A stretch of DNA of 22,808 nucleotides from Dinochytrium kinnereticum (taxonomy: Eukaryota > Chytridiomycota > Chytridiomycetes > Chytridiales > Chytridiaceae): positions 1 to 22,808 of the forward strand of contig JADGJT010000363.1 in NCBI GenBank assembly GCA_027604005.1. Direction: 5' to 3'. The notes beneath the pieces were generated by a model, which worked only from the letters and a program-made list of their open reading frames with translations, searched no databases and was not told the origin of the DNA. The position numbers and the translations under genes are program-made. Of this stretch, positions 8,891 through 19,373 are shown one piece after another. How positions within the stretch are numbered: the first letter of the stretch is position 1; every line of letters begins with the position of its first letter.

Positions 8891-11508
8891 ATGGGTGCGC
8901 CAAAGAAGAAGTCCTCGTCAACAAACCTGGGCAAGGCCCTCATCAACAACAGGTTCAAGACTCAGCACAACGTCAATGGCTCAAGGATGAAGGTCAACCC
9001 AGATGGCTCAATGGTCAAGGTATTGCCGGCATGCATGCATGCATGCATGCACCTTCAGTGTCTTTTTCCCTGTTCCATGCATTCGCTTCATGAATTCTCA
9101 CATATTCCTCACTCTACGACTCAGCACACAACTGAGGACGAAAAGAACTGGGCAAAGATGCAGTCTATCACACAAGAAAACGATCTGGACGCCTTCCTGA
9201 GCTCAGCAACACTCGCTGGAACCGAATTCACCGCCGGTTCGTTCTTTTTATATCCAATGTTTTACTTGTCTGATACTCTTTATAATGCAGAGAAACTCAA
9301 CATCCAGATCATACCAAAGGGGTACAAGAACCCTTTCCTGCTGGACGCAACGGAGGAGGCCGAAACCCTTGCTAGGCATCAAGAGAACAAGGATTCCTTG
9401 ACTGTTCCTCGTCGTCCAGTGTGGGATGGTGTGGCTAAGCCTGAGGAACAGCAGAGGAGAGAGAGGGAAGGGTTTTTGGCTTGGAGAAGAAGTCTGGTCA
9501 TGTAAGCATTCCCATCCCATCTGCCCAATTTCTACTTTGTAAGCTGACATGCATGATATCGATTCTTTCAGATTGGAGGAGGAAAAAGGCCTCCTCATGA
9601 CACCTTACGAACGAAACATTGAAGTATGGAGGCAACTATGGCGTGTCATTGAAAGGTCGGATGTTGTCGTCCAGATCGTTGACGCTCGCAATCCCCTTAT
9701 GTTCCGCTCTCCAGATCTGGAATCCTACGTCAAGGAAGTGGACAAGCGGAAAAAAAACTTCCTCATGGTGAACAAGGCCGACATGTTAACAGTTCCTCAA
9801 CGAAAAGCCTGGGCAGACTTTTTTGAAGCCGAAGGAATCCAGTACATGTTCTTCTCGGCTGCGTTGGCCAAGAAGCGAAAGATTGAAGAGGATGAGGCGG
9901 AGATGTTAAGGATGGCTGAGATGGAGGAGAGCCGGACGGAGCAACTTGTGGCGGAGGAGATGAGGAGTTTGGGGTTGGATGCACCTCGTTTGAAGACTCA
10001 GAAGAAGAACTTTTTTGATAGGGAGAACCTTCTTAATATGGGTGATGACGAGGATGATGATCTCGAGGAAGAACTTGAAGATGGGGCTGCTGGGGAGGAG
10101 GAAAGACAACCAACTCAAGATGATGACCAGGAGGAGGAGGAGGAGGAGGAGGAAGAAGAAGGAGATGAGGAAGAGGAAGAGGTAGGGGCTGGTGAGAACT
10201 CTGAATTCGAAGACACCCAGTCGCTGGACGAAGAGCCCGGACAGCAAGAGAGTTACGGCATGGTCATGTAAGTCTTCCTTACCCAGAGTTATACCTCAAT
10301 AGGGCAACTATCAACATTTACGTTCCGAATAGGAGCAACGCTTGGAAGAAAGGCAAGATCGAAGAAGGGGAAGATGAAGAACGTATACGTATCCTTACCT
10401 GCGAACAACTTCTCGACCGCATAATGAAAGAATGTCCCACCCCCCTCCGCCCTACTGACAAGAAAGTCACCATCGGTTTCGTTGGCTACCCCAATGTCGG
10501 TAAATCATCCACCATGAACGCCCTAGTAGGCTCCACAAAGGTCACTGTGTCCTCAACCCCCGGCAAAACAAAGCACTTCCAAACTATTCACTTGAGTGAC
10601 GAGATTATTCTCTGTGATTGTCCTGGTCTTGTTTTCCCGACATTTGCCACGACAAAGGCTGAGATGGTGGTGCAGGGCATATTGCCTATTGACCAGTTAC
10701 GAGAGCATACTGGGCCGGCCACCCTTGTCGCTTTGAGGATTCCGAGACATGCCTTGGAGATTATCTATGGAATTGATATTCGGACGTTCGATGAAGAGGG
10801 CAGACCAGATCCGACAAAGGTTCCTACTGGGGAGGATTTGTGTCAGGCGTATGCTGTTGCTCGCGGATTCAAAAAGTCAAGTCAGGGTAATCCCGACGAG
10901 GCGCGTGCCGCTAGGTTTTTGTTAAAGGACTACGTTAGGGTATGCATAAGAAGTCATTTGAAGTTTTCATGATATTCATCATACATACCATTCTAATATC
11001 CTGTTAAAATATTGTTAACGAATAGGGCAAACTACTCTACTGCCTCCCGCCTCCTAATCACGAGCCAACCGAATTCAACGCCGAAACTTACTCGGGCCCC
11101 GAGTACCGCCGCCAAGCCAAACGGGGTCCCCAAACGCACGAAACCGCCGGCGATGACGGCACGCTCTCCTCTGGATCCAAACCCGGAATCAACAACGATA
11201 TGGAAGGTGAAGGCCACATTGATTCTTCCTTCTTCTCGGCTAAGACCTCTGGAGCTCGAGTCAATGGGATCTTTGCGTCTCGACCAGAGTTTACGCGTGC
11301 TCAGATGTTCCCACATCAGGTTGGTGCGAAGGCTTCGGCTGGAGCGCAAGTTGTGGGTGGAAGGAAAGGAAAGGGGAGGATTGATGGGGTTGTCATGGCG
11401 CCCGCAGGGATGGGGGCTGGGTTGGATGCGGCGGTCTCGAAGAAACATAAGAAGGGGAAGAGAGCTAAGGTTAGGACAAATTGGACTGCTGATAATCGGA
11501 ATGAGTGA
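8891..11508 (+). CDS. LSG1: LSG1, cytoplasmic 60S-maturation GTPase
   Basis: Lsg1 is the circularly permuted GTPase (YlqF/YawG class) that acts with Nmd3 export-adaptor release in late cytoplasmic 60S maturation. Six exons: 8891-9019, 9125-9236, 9291-9501, 9572-10267, 10333-10939 and 11026-11508 (745 residues). The permuted order is visible: G4 NKAD at about 218-221 and G5 SA at about 246-247 come before G1 GYPNVGKSS (433-441), G2 in TPGKTKHFQT, and G3 DCPGL (477-481). Also typical are the N-terminal LGKALINNRF, AGTEFTAEKLN, RRSLVILEEEKGLLMTPYER and QIVDARNPLMFRSPDLE. Between G5 and G1 there is a very acidic stretch of about 65 residues with a ten-Glu run. The C terminus is basic (KKHKKGKRAK). 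It is longer than yeast Lsg1 (about 640), mostly from the acidic insert and the tail. Introns 1 and 2 are multiples of three without in-frame stops. Confidence 0.95.
9029..9050 (+). repeat. Self-complementary (ATGC)5 microsatellite
   Basis: Five ATGC units preceded by GC make a perfect 22-base palindrome. It sits in LSG1 intron 1, 10 bases after the donor, and could fold into a hairpin or cruciform. Confidence 0.9.
10131..10160 (+). repeat. (GAG)7(GAA)3 coding microsatellite
   Basis: Ten Glu codons in a row within LSG1 exon 4, at the core of the acidic insert between the G5 and G1 motifs. The repeat is a likely source of length variation between strains. Confidence 0.9.
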
Positions 11509-12472
11509 TGATAGAGCTGCTTATTTTTTTCTTTTTGGGGGGGCGGTGGGGTTATGGCGTTTTTGGTTTGTTTCATGCTTCTCATCGCAAACGGATGTTT
11601 ACAATATGATTGCACATTTGGTCTTTATTTGTTTGGTACACTTATTCTGCCAAACACTGTTCATTTCACTTCGCAGCCTTCCGGATTCCGAATACTCTAT
11701 TTATCATTCCTTTCCCGGTTAAAATAAGGGCGTCAGTGTCCAAATAAAACCATTTCCCAACAGAATAGCAATGGTATTAATCCAAATTCATCCAAGTCTA
11801 TCAAATTCTCATATTAATATTACAAAAAGGAACCCCCCCCCCAAAAAAAAAACAAACAAAAAAACTCTCCCAAAACTAATGCAAAATAGGAAAAGCTTTA
11901 TCTGCGTTGGAAAGCCAGCTACAACCAAATTCTAAAGAAAAAAAATCTAGCAAATTGCCAAGCAAGATGAAAAGAGAAAAGGTTGGAGATTTTTAAAAAA
12001 GTCGATAGTGATAGGAGAGGGAAGGCGGTGGTTTATGAGCGAATAAGACAGCCCAAAAAGAAAAAAAAGAAGCAGAATAGCAATAATATATGGATTCGAG
12101 TTGAGACAAAGACAAAAAGAAAAACAGAAAAAAAGAACCAATTAAAAAGGGGAAACCCTTATTGCCGAAAGCAGCAATAAGGCAAAAGATAAAAGAAGGA
12201 GCAGAGGCGGTCATGCAAACGAAAATCATGATGCCAGCAAAGCAACGCCACATTAGAAAAAAAAAAAAATAAGAAAAGGGATGAAGAGAGAAAAAAATTG
12301 AACGAAGCCATATATCGACCGGCAACGAGCATTATTGCATGTCGAATAATCAAAAGAAAAGGTTCATGTGAAGCAACCACGGCAAGCCACCACCGGGCAG
12401 CCTATAATAAAGGCTTAGCCGCCACAGGTAAGTAGCAGTTCTCTCTTCCTTCCCGGTCTATTGCAGATCTCA
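11509..12472. other. Convergent LSG1 / RNF121-like 3' region, no gene seen
   Basis: Both neighbours end here, so it should hold two 3' untranslated regions. A canonical AATAAA at 11743-11748, about 235 bases after the LSG1 stop, is a candidate polyadenylation signal. A C10-A10 junction lies at 11833-11852. The rest is A-rich on the plus strand. Open frames here are Lys-rich or Phe-rich products of that skew. Confidence 0.55.
11833..11852 (+). repeat. C10-A10 homopolymer junction
   Basis: Ten Cs directly followed by ten As, in the convergent intergenic region. It has the same architecture as the longer C17-A9 tract at 14638-14663. Confidence 0.9.
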
Positions 12473-14354
12473 TTAATTGTATCCAAGCACGTTGAAGACG
12501 AGGTGAATGAGAAGAAACAGTATAGGGTTCCACACAATCAGGTATCGCAGGGCATCAAGAAGGTTGAGGTAAAGAATTTGCTGTTAAAGCAGGGAAACAA
12601 AAGTTAGAAGAAAATAGGTGTATGATAATGACATTATTTGCTTTTGGGTTGATAAATGCGTTAAAGGGAGAAAACTTACAGTGGTGTCCCAGGCATGTCG
12701 AGAAAAGGCTTTAAGATCAACCTTTTCTTTGCAATAAGGACAGCAATCTTTCTTGCCGACTATCGTCCAACCCCTAAAGAAAAAGCAACAAAAAACAAGA
12801 GCACAGAATTTTAATATAAAGTATACAGATAAAATAAAGAGTCATTGAAAGAGAGAAAAAAACAACAACAAGTGAGCATCAGAAGTAAGAGAAATACAAA
12901 CCTGATACACTCCTCATGATAAGTATGATCACAAGCCAACTTTTGAAGCTTCTGAGTTTTCCCACCAACCGGGGTCCGTCCTAGATCAGTCGAATCGCCA
13001 CAGATAGCACACACATTAGGCCTCAAATGCTTCTTCGGGAACCCTGTTCGGTTGAAGTATCCAGTTCTCATGGCCATACGATCCGAGATTCGGTCCACAA
13101 AGTCTCGGCCAAGGGTACCAAAGTAAAGGCCATAGAAGAGGATAACGATTCCGCCCTGAAAATTATATACATCAAGATAAAGTGTTGATTGTTAACAAGT
13201 GATACCTGAAGAATTAAAGGAAACTAAACACACACCTTAAACATCGAAAGCTCGGACTTTTCTGAAATCCCCAGCAACGCATACGGAATCCGGAAAAAAG
13301 TAATGAGGACAATAATGTATCCCAACCCCCCCACCGCCACGGAAGCATTATAAACATGCGAATACCACCGATACACTAACTTTGGGGTTGAAGACTGCAT
13401 AGGCGTCTCAAACAACGCCTTCCTAACTACAAAAGCATTCGCCGCCGAGAATAGCATCCAAGAAAAGATATACCTCATATTACCCGCCGAAAACCCAATC
13501 GCAGGCGGAACCAACCAAAGCCCCACAAGCGAAGCAAGCTGAAAAGACTTTGGGTGAGCCTTCTTCCAAAACAATAAGACAAATTGGAAGAAGATCAACC
13601 CTCCCATCAGGATGAGCGCCATTTGAGCGTGCTGCTTCTCATGGCCTTTATGCTCAGATCGGAATTTAAGACGCTCATCGAGCTTGCTGATTTGGTCGGG
13701 GGTGAGTTGGGAGAGATCTTCAATGCCCAATTCTCTGGCGAGGTTTGCGAGTTCGATGGCGTGGGCTTCCGGAGAGGAAGGGTCGAGGCTTGTGGGAGGG
13801 CTACTGGGGGATGGTGGGCCTTTGATGGGGTCAAAGACGACGGGACCTTTGGGCGGAGGAGGAGCTTGAGCGTCTTTGATGGAATCCTCTATGCCTTTTT
13901 GTGGGGATTGAGGGAGGTCAACTTTGGCAGGGTCTTCTTGGACCTTAGCAACAGCCTCGCCGTCTCGTCTAACCAAAACAGCCTGTGGGGCATCTAACCG
14001 GTCCGACGATATCGATGGCGCAGGCCCATCCATCGCCATTGGAATCACCTCTGGCCAAACTTGACCAGCACCTCCTCCTAATCCCTGCGTAGAAGCGATC
14101 ACCAAAGATGCTGGCATTGAATCAGAGCAAGACACAAAAGGGAGGTAAAAAAGTGCCATAGATGTGATGAGGATGGAGCGCAGATTTGTTGTGTGTTTGG
14201 CGGGCCGGGGCTTGATGGGGGCTTGGTGATGAGAAGAAGATGGCATCAAGATAGACCAGAGGGACATAACGGCAGACGAAGAGCGAAGAGATGCGGGGAT
14301 GGAATGAGTGAGAAGGGTGGAGAGGTCCAGATTCCAATGCCGTTCCGCCGCCAT
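12473..14354 (-). CDS. RNF121: RNF121/RNF175-like multi-pass membrane RING protein
   Basis: Four exons: 14354-13236, 13155-12902, 12773-12680 and 12580-12473 (524 residues). In animals RNF121 is an ER/Golgi membrane E3 ubiquitin ligase involved in protein quality control. The diagnostic parts are HEKQHAQMALILMGG, NMRYIFSWMLFS, PKLVYRWYSHVYN, the loop ILFYGLYFGTLGRDFVDRI, KKHLRPNVCAICG, and the RING: C422-x2-C425, C448-x-H450-x2-H453-x2-C456, then GWTIVGKKDCCPYCKEKVDL with C469-x2-C472. It ends with a hydrophobic LLDALRYLIVWNP segment. About five hydrophobic segments are visible. Known family members are about 330 residues. Here roughly 190 extra N-terminal residues precede the core, with a hydrophobic signal- or anchor-like segment at about 50-70 (SILITSMALFYLPFVSCS) and a Pro/Ser/Asp-rich linker. 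The frame is open from ATG 14354 through this extension without an intron. The symbol is by family resemblance. Confidence 0.9.
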
Positions 14355-15035
14355 CTCTTCAACAGAACTGTTTCTTGTCGTTTTTTTGAAGACGAAGAAT
14401 ACAACTAAACGATTCCAATCAACAAACAGCGTCCTCTTGTGTTTCTCTTATAACGCGTCCTGGTGAATGCGGTGGATGGCAGATGTTGCGGTAATGGGTT
14501 CGGTTGGGTTGATCGTGTGTTGTTGGGATTTGTGCAGTGGAACAACCCCCAAAAAGAAAAGGGCAAAATCTTTCCATCAGACAACTTCGTTGCTCCCCCA
14601 AAATATTGGGACTTGACCATAACCCAACCCACCCGAACCCCCCCCCCCCCCCCCAAAAAAAAAGAAGGAAAAAAAAGAAAACGCAGGGAGGTGGGGCTTC
14701 AACTGCTTGGTCTTTGCAGCTCTGGTTGCGCGTGAGGGAGTGCGTGAAAGCGCGGGTGGTGGAGGGTTTTGATTTGTATTGGGAGTGGTTCTTCTCAGGT
14801 GATAAAGGTAATGCTTTTTTTGGTTTGTTTGGTTTTTACAAGTGACGAGTAAGTGAATGAATGACTTAACAAACACAGATAGCTCAATATGACAAAAGAA
14901 GGAAAAAAGATCTTTCAATGCAAAAAACGGCGATAAGGACAAGAAAAGAATTTGATACAGATCATCACGAAATAGCAACAAGGTAAACAACGAATAAAAG
15001 AGAGGTCAAAATACAACTACAAAAAAGATATACAC
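14355..15035. other. ALAS to RNF121-like intergenic region, no gene seen
   Basis: Both neighbours read leftward, so it contains the ALAS 3' untranslated region and the promoter of the RNF121-like gene. A C17-A9 tract at 14638-14663 is the main landmark, about 285 bases upstream of the RNF121-like start. The open frames around it are low complexity (for example poly-Gly/Pro) and were not accepted. Confidence 0.6.
14638..14663 (+). repeat. C17-A9 homopolymer junction
   Basis: Seventeen Cs directly followed by nine As, upstream of the RNF121-like gene. The length is at risk of being a sequencing or polymerase-slippage estimate. Confidence 0.9.
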
Positions 15036-17073
15036 TTAGAAAGCCATGGCAGAACGGGCAGTAAACGGGGTCTCAAGAGGAAGAGCAGCAGTCCTGCATC
15101 CAAACGCCGGCACTTTCAATCCTCCCTCCATGCGGGCGAGCAGCCCATCCCCAACGAGCTGCGGAACAACCCTTCTAGTTCCAACCCCGGCACATCCCCC
15201 AACCGCGGCCCAGTCCTCCTCAGTCTTCAATCCCCGTTCCCTCCAAACACCCTCAAGAACCGATACAAGTCGATCCATATGTTCAGCCCCATGTTCCGGA
15301 CTAGGCGTAATCCTCAACCTCTCCTCGCCCTTGGCAACAGTTGGGTAATTAATGCTTTGGACGTAGATCGCATGACGCGTCAACAATTCGTCAGAGACGG
15401 ACTTAGCCGTCTCCGCGTCTCCTATCAAGACTGGGACAATGTGAGAGGGGTTGGGGACCACTGGGATGCCGAGGGAGGCCAGACGAGATTTAAGGATGCG
15501 GCTGTTTCGCTGCTGCCCGGCGCGTTCTTGCTGTGAGCGTTTGAGGTGGCGAATGGAGGTTACGGCGCCCGAGACTACCGCAGGAGGCAGTGAGGTAGTA
15601 AAGATAAAACCAGGGGCGTACGAACGTATCATATCGACGAGGCGAGATGAGGCGGCTGGTTGAAAGAGGGAGATAAGGTTAGGGTATGTATGTAGTTACG
15701 GGTGAGAAGATCGTGTAAGAGGAAAGGAGCGTACCGATATATCCACCAACAACGCCAAAGGCCTTGCCAAGGGTTCCCGTGATGATATCAATCTCGTCCA
15801 TGCATTCAAGATGCTCAGCAACGCCGGCTCCAGTAGACCCATACATCCCAACCGCATGAACTTCATCCAAGAAAGTAATGGCATTGTACTTTCGTGCCAA
15901 CGCCGCGATCTCCCTAATGGGTCCAATAGATCCACACATGGAATAAACCGACTCGAAAGCAATGATCTTTGGCCTACTAATATCCGCCGCCATCAACAGA
16001 CTCTCAAGGTGTTCAAGATCGTTATGCCGAAAAATAACTTTCTCAGCACGAGAGTTACGAATGCCCTGAATCATGGAGGCGTGGTTGGATGAGTCCGAAA
16101 GAATGAGGCAGTTGGGCATCTTGGAGGCGAGGGTAGAGAGCGTTGCATCGTTGGCCACGAAGCAGGAGGAGAAGACAAGGGCAGCATCTTTTTTGTGGAG
16201 AGTAGCCAGCTCATGTTCAAGAGAGAGGTGGAGCTGGGAGTTGCCTGCAATGTTACGGGTGCCGCCTGCGCCTGCTCCATAGGTGTCGAGGGTGGATCTT
16301 TTAAATCGAGGTTAATACGAGGAATTGTTAAGAAACAGCTAATGTGATTCAAGTAGACTGATTCGGTACTGACTTCATAGCATCAATTACTTTGGGGTGC
16401 TTGCTCATGCCAAGGTAATCGTTGGAACACCACACCGTCACATGGTCGCCGTTGGCAACGTGGGCTTCGGGAAATTCTTGAGCGAGGCGGTTGATGTTGT
16501 TGAAGTAACGGTAGCTCTTGTCTTGAAGTTTGCGATCAATCTCTTGCTTAAAGAAGCTTTCGTAGTTAAAGGGCTCAGCGGAGGCGTCCGGCTTCTTGTT
16601 ACGGTCTGTAGAGTAATGAAAAGGCAAGTCAGCCGAAACTCTTTCCAGAAATGCAAGTAAAAAGATAAGAGGGACCCACCAGCATCAACACTTTTCTTTT
16701 GTCCAAAGACTTTTTCAGCTGACCGGCGCTGACCAAAAGCTGAAGCGGTCTCATGACGTCCAACCCTGTCAAACATGGGCGAGAACAAAGGATCAGGGCA
16801 ACCCTCATGCGAAAGCGGGCAGGAGGTCATGGTGGCCATGCGTCCTTTCGGAGAAGAAGCAATGGTACGAGCAGATCTGCCAACCGAAGCAGCCTTACGA
16901 GACTGAACGGCCAAGGCGGTGCCCATGATAGGACAAGATTGAGCCACGGTGAATAGGGCAGAGGTGCCATGGTTGGCGGGCATCCTCATTGTGGACAGCT
17001 GGCGGAGGGCAGACACGGGAGTCTTTGCCAGGAAAGGACAGGAACGCGAAACGTTTGAGAGGAGAGCTTCCAT
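15036..17073 (-). CDS. HEM1: 5-aminolevulinate synthase, mitochondrial
   Basis: A PLP enzyme that condenses glycine and succinyl-CoA to 5-aminolevulinate, the first step of haem synthesis in the mitochondrial matrix. Four exons: 17073-16680, 16605-16374, 16297-15735 and 15655-15036 (602 residues). Core motifs: [75 protein letters not shown], and the PLP-lysine site [15 protein letters not shown] (lysine about 387). Near the C terminus are FIFTTSLPP and [12 protein letters not shown]. The N terminus is a basic, Ser-rich presequence. Cys-Pro dipeptides, the core of haem-regulatory motifs, occur at residues 12-13, 47-48, 85-86 and 92-93, so haem feedback on import or activity is plausible. The start at 17073 is the only ATG in frame before the presequence. 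The C terminus runs about 60 residues beyond the usual catalytic core. Confidence 0.95.
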
Positions 17074-17096
17074 TGGGGCTGGATGGGTGGAAGGAC

Positions 17097-17118
17097 GGAT
17101 GGATGGATGGATGGATGG
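17097..17118 (+). repeat. (GGAT)5 tandem repeat in the ALAS leader
   Basis: Five GGAT units plus GG, starting 24 bases upstream of the ALAS ATG. In the transcript it reads as (ATCC)n in the 5' leader. It contains no ATG on the ALAS strand, so it does not create an upstream start. Confidence 0.9.
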
Positions 17119-17339
17119 ACGGACGATCAAGGTGAAGGCAGTATGTGGTCGAGGTGATGGTGTTGGCAAGGGGTATTGAAGGTGGGAGGGAAGCTCTGCA
17201 GAAAGTTGTTGTTGGTTTTATTCGCAACTCAACGGCCGTGAATCACACAAAGCTGTTGCGGCGACAGTCACACAATTAGTGCGCCACACCCCACAAACCA
17301 GCGGCCGCTTCCCAATCTGGAAGGAGAAGGAATAACAAC

Positions 17340-17363
17340 GTGAATATTTTGATGAATATTCAC
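17340..17363. promoter_or_regulatory. Perfect inverted repeat in the divergent promoter
   Basis: GTGAATATT and AATATTCAC are perfect 9-base inverted arms around a 6-base spacer (TTGATG), 267 bases upstream of the ALAS start and about 585 bases upstream of the divergent gene. The right arm with its flank contains GAATATTC, which fits a minimal GAAnnTTC heat-shock-type half-site pair. That this binds a regulator is inference. Confidence 0.35.
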
Positions 17364-17948
17364 GCGGTCTGGAATATCTCCACTCAAAGCCCAAATACTG
17401 CAAGGAATATGGCGATTAGCTCCATCAAGCGATTAAGCTGTGAGCGAAGCGTGATCAATCAAGCATCTTGAAAACCACGCCGCTAAGCTCAGCAAAGCCC
17501 GCTTACAACAACAAGAATTGAGATGGTGGGAGATTCGCAACAAGAAGTGACAGCAACTGAAAGAAGACCACAGTGTTAGCACGTCCTCCCGTATTGCTCT
17601 CATCGCTTCTTCCCCTTGCAACGGTGGAGAGGCCATGCATCCTACAGGTGCTCGCAGGGGTGGGTCCAAGCGCGTTTTCTCCCCATGTGCCCAGCACAGC
17701 ACCAGAAAAACACCGTAACAATGAGATCCAACCCCTGTAACACCGAAACCCATCGGAAGACTATACCAACCTTCACCAACAGCTGAGCAACAATCTACCT
17801 ACGAAGCTGCAAAACAAAGCATCGCTGCTTGAACACTTCAACAGAAAATACACGAGACTCACCTAGCACCCTTCTGCGACCTCTTGCGGCCATCCCCGTC
17901 TGCCGAGACCACCCCATAAGCTATATTCTTTGGATAAACCTCACCGTG

Positions 17949-19373
17949 ATGGAAACGGGCAATACAACTATACCAGGGGGACCAGAAGGAGGCGCTGATA
18001 ACCCTTCTGGACCTCCTATGATGGACCCAGCGGCCATTTTTCGTTTGCTGTCCGTTGTTGATAACCCGAATACCATGCCACTGGACATCCTCGCCACCGT
18101 CTGCTTGATAGGTATCTTACTTCTTTGTTATTTGTTGATGCCAAAGCTTCCCTCACACTGTTGTCTACCTCTCTTTGACCTTTTGCCAAAACATTTCTTT
18201 CCGAACTAACTTCTTTCACCCACATTACTCCAGCCCACCTCCGCATCACCTTAAAGAGCAACCGCCCCTCCCTTATTTCAATGCCTTCCATCTCCCTCGT
18301 CCTCGTCTCAAACTTTATAACATCCATCGTACCTCTCGCTGCAGCCCCAGATGCCATATCTATTCCTCTTCTAGTAGCTCGAATGCTCAGATTGGCTCTT
18401 CTTGGTTACGGGTTATACCTAGCTGTGAGTACAGGAGATGGGTTGAGAAGGGACCCAAGAGAAGATCGGTATGGTGAGACGGATGGGAAGTCTTGGAGTC
18501 ATGCGGATGTTGCTTGGGGCGTGTTGATGGCGAGTATCGGCGGGACTTATTGGGAAAATAGTGAGGGGGTGTTGAGCTCAATGCTGATTTTCACATTGTT
18601 TGTTCAGACATGTAAGGAATTTGATCTTTGGTGCAAAACTATAATTCAGAGCTGACTCTATCCGCTGTTGTTTTCTTCCAGTGTGCTTTGCTCCGGAGAT
18701 CTTTCTCCTCCTCTCGTATGCAAAGGAAGAGCCTCGACTCTACCGCCCGACCCGCTTCCATGGCCTCATACTTCCCCCTACTCCTCCCCCCAAAACAGCC
18801 CTCACACTCCCTCTTTTCTTATTCATCCATCTTCTTCGCGCCACCTTCGACTTTTTAGTCTCCATGACTCGGTCAAATCCCTCTATACCAATTCCCCTTG
18901 GCGAGCTAGTTTCCCAAATTGTCAAACTCTCCATACTCTTTACCTGCCTTGTTTTTGCGTCATGTGCAAGACTTCGACTTTGGATTTGGCGATTGCGCTC
19001 TCGACGACGCAGGCATGGTGGTGGTGCTGACCAGGACGCTAGCTTAGAGTTTTTGTTAGACCCTGATGAGAGGATTGACGGGTTTGATGAGTATGATGAT
19101 GTCATTCGGGAGGGCCTTGATTGGGGGATTGATGGGACTGTCGAGAGTTTACCGGCTTACGCCCCACCAGGGGGGAAATCTTTGATGAATGGTGCGGATG
19201 CTTCAACCGATACAGTTCTGGCGTTGAATGCTGCATCGCATCATCATACTTCGGCTTCTGCTCGACCTTTGACATCGGTTGAGGAGGAGGGATTTGAGAT
19301 GGATCAAGAGATTTTTGAGGAGTATGGGGAGTTCTTGCCGAGAGGGCGGGAAGTTCATCGACCCCTTGAATGA
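17949..19373 (+). CDS. Unrecognised multi-pass membrane protein with acidic tail
   Basis: I do not recognise this family. Three exons keep one frame: 17949-18111, 18234-18611 and 18682-19373 (410 residues), with good GT-AG junctions (donors GTATCTTAC and GTAAGG; acceptors TACTCCAG and TCTTCCAG). The start METGNTTIP is the first ATG in frame. Hydrophobic segments lie at about residues 44-60, 71-92, 97-119, 168-193, 219-241 and 254-277, with a weaker one near 146-160, so six or seven spans. A Gly/Pro-rich N terminus precedes them. After the last span comes a basic cluster (RLRSRRRRHGGG), then an acidic, Ser/His-containing tail of about 115 residues (LDPDERIDGFDEYDDVIREG). The basic cluster suggests a cytosolic C terminus by the positive-inside rule. 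It is divergent to ALAS, but nothing shows a shared function. Confidence 0.75.

Larger units (their letters stand above)
17074..17948. other. ALAS / orphan membrane gene divergent promoter region
   Basis: 875 bases between two divergent starts. It holds the (GGAT)5 leader repeat of ALAS, the dyad at 17340-17363, and four GAATAT hexamers between 17342 and 17410. Open frames at about 17433-17753 on the minus strand have no recognisable domain and were not accepted. Confidence 0.55.

Noticed and set aside
10973..11722. A 236-residue plus-strand frame at 11012-11722
   Set aside because: It is out of frame with LSG1 exon 6, which is supported by GKLLYCLPPP and the Lsg1 C terminus.
11983..12380. 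Lys-rich and Phe-rich frames in the LSG1/RNF121-like gap
   Set aside because: Skewed composition only; the region is the convergent 3' end of two genes.
17433..17753. Minus-strand frames upstream of ALAS
   Set aside because: No domain, position in the divergent promoter region, and no splice link to ALAS.
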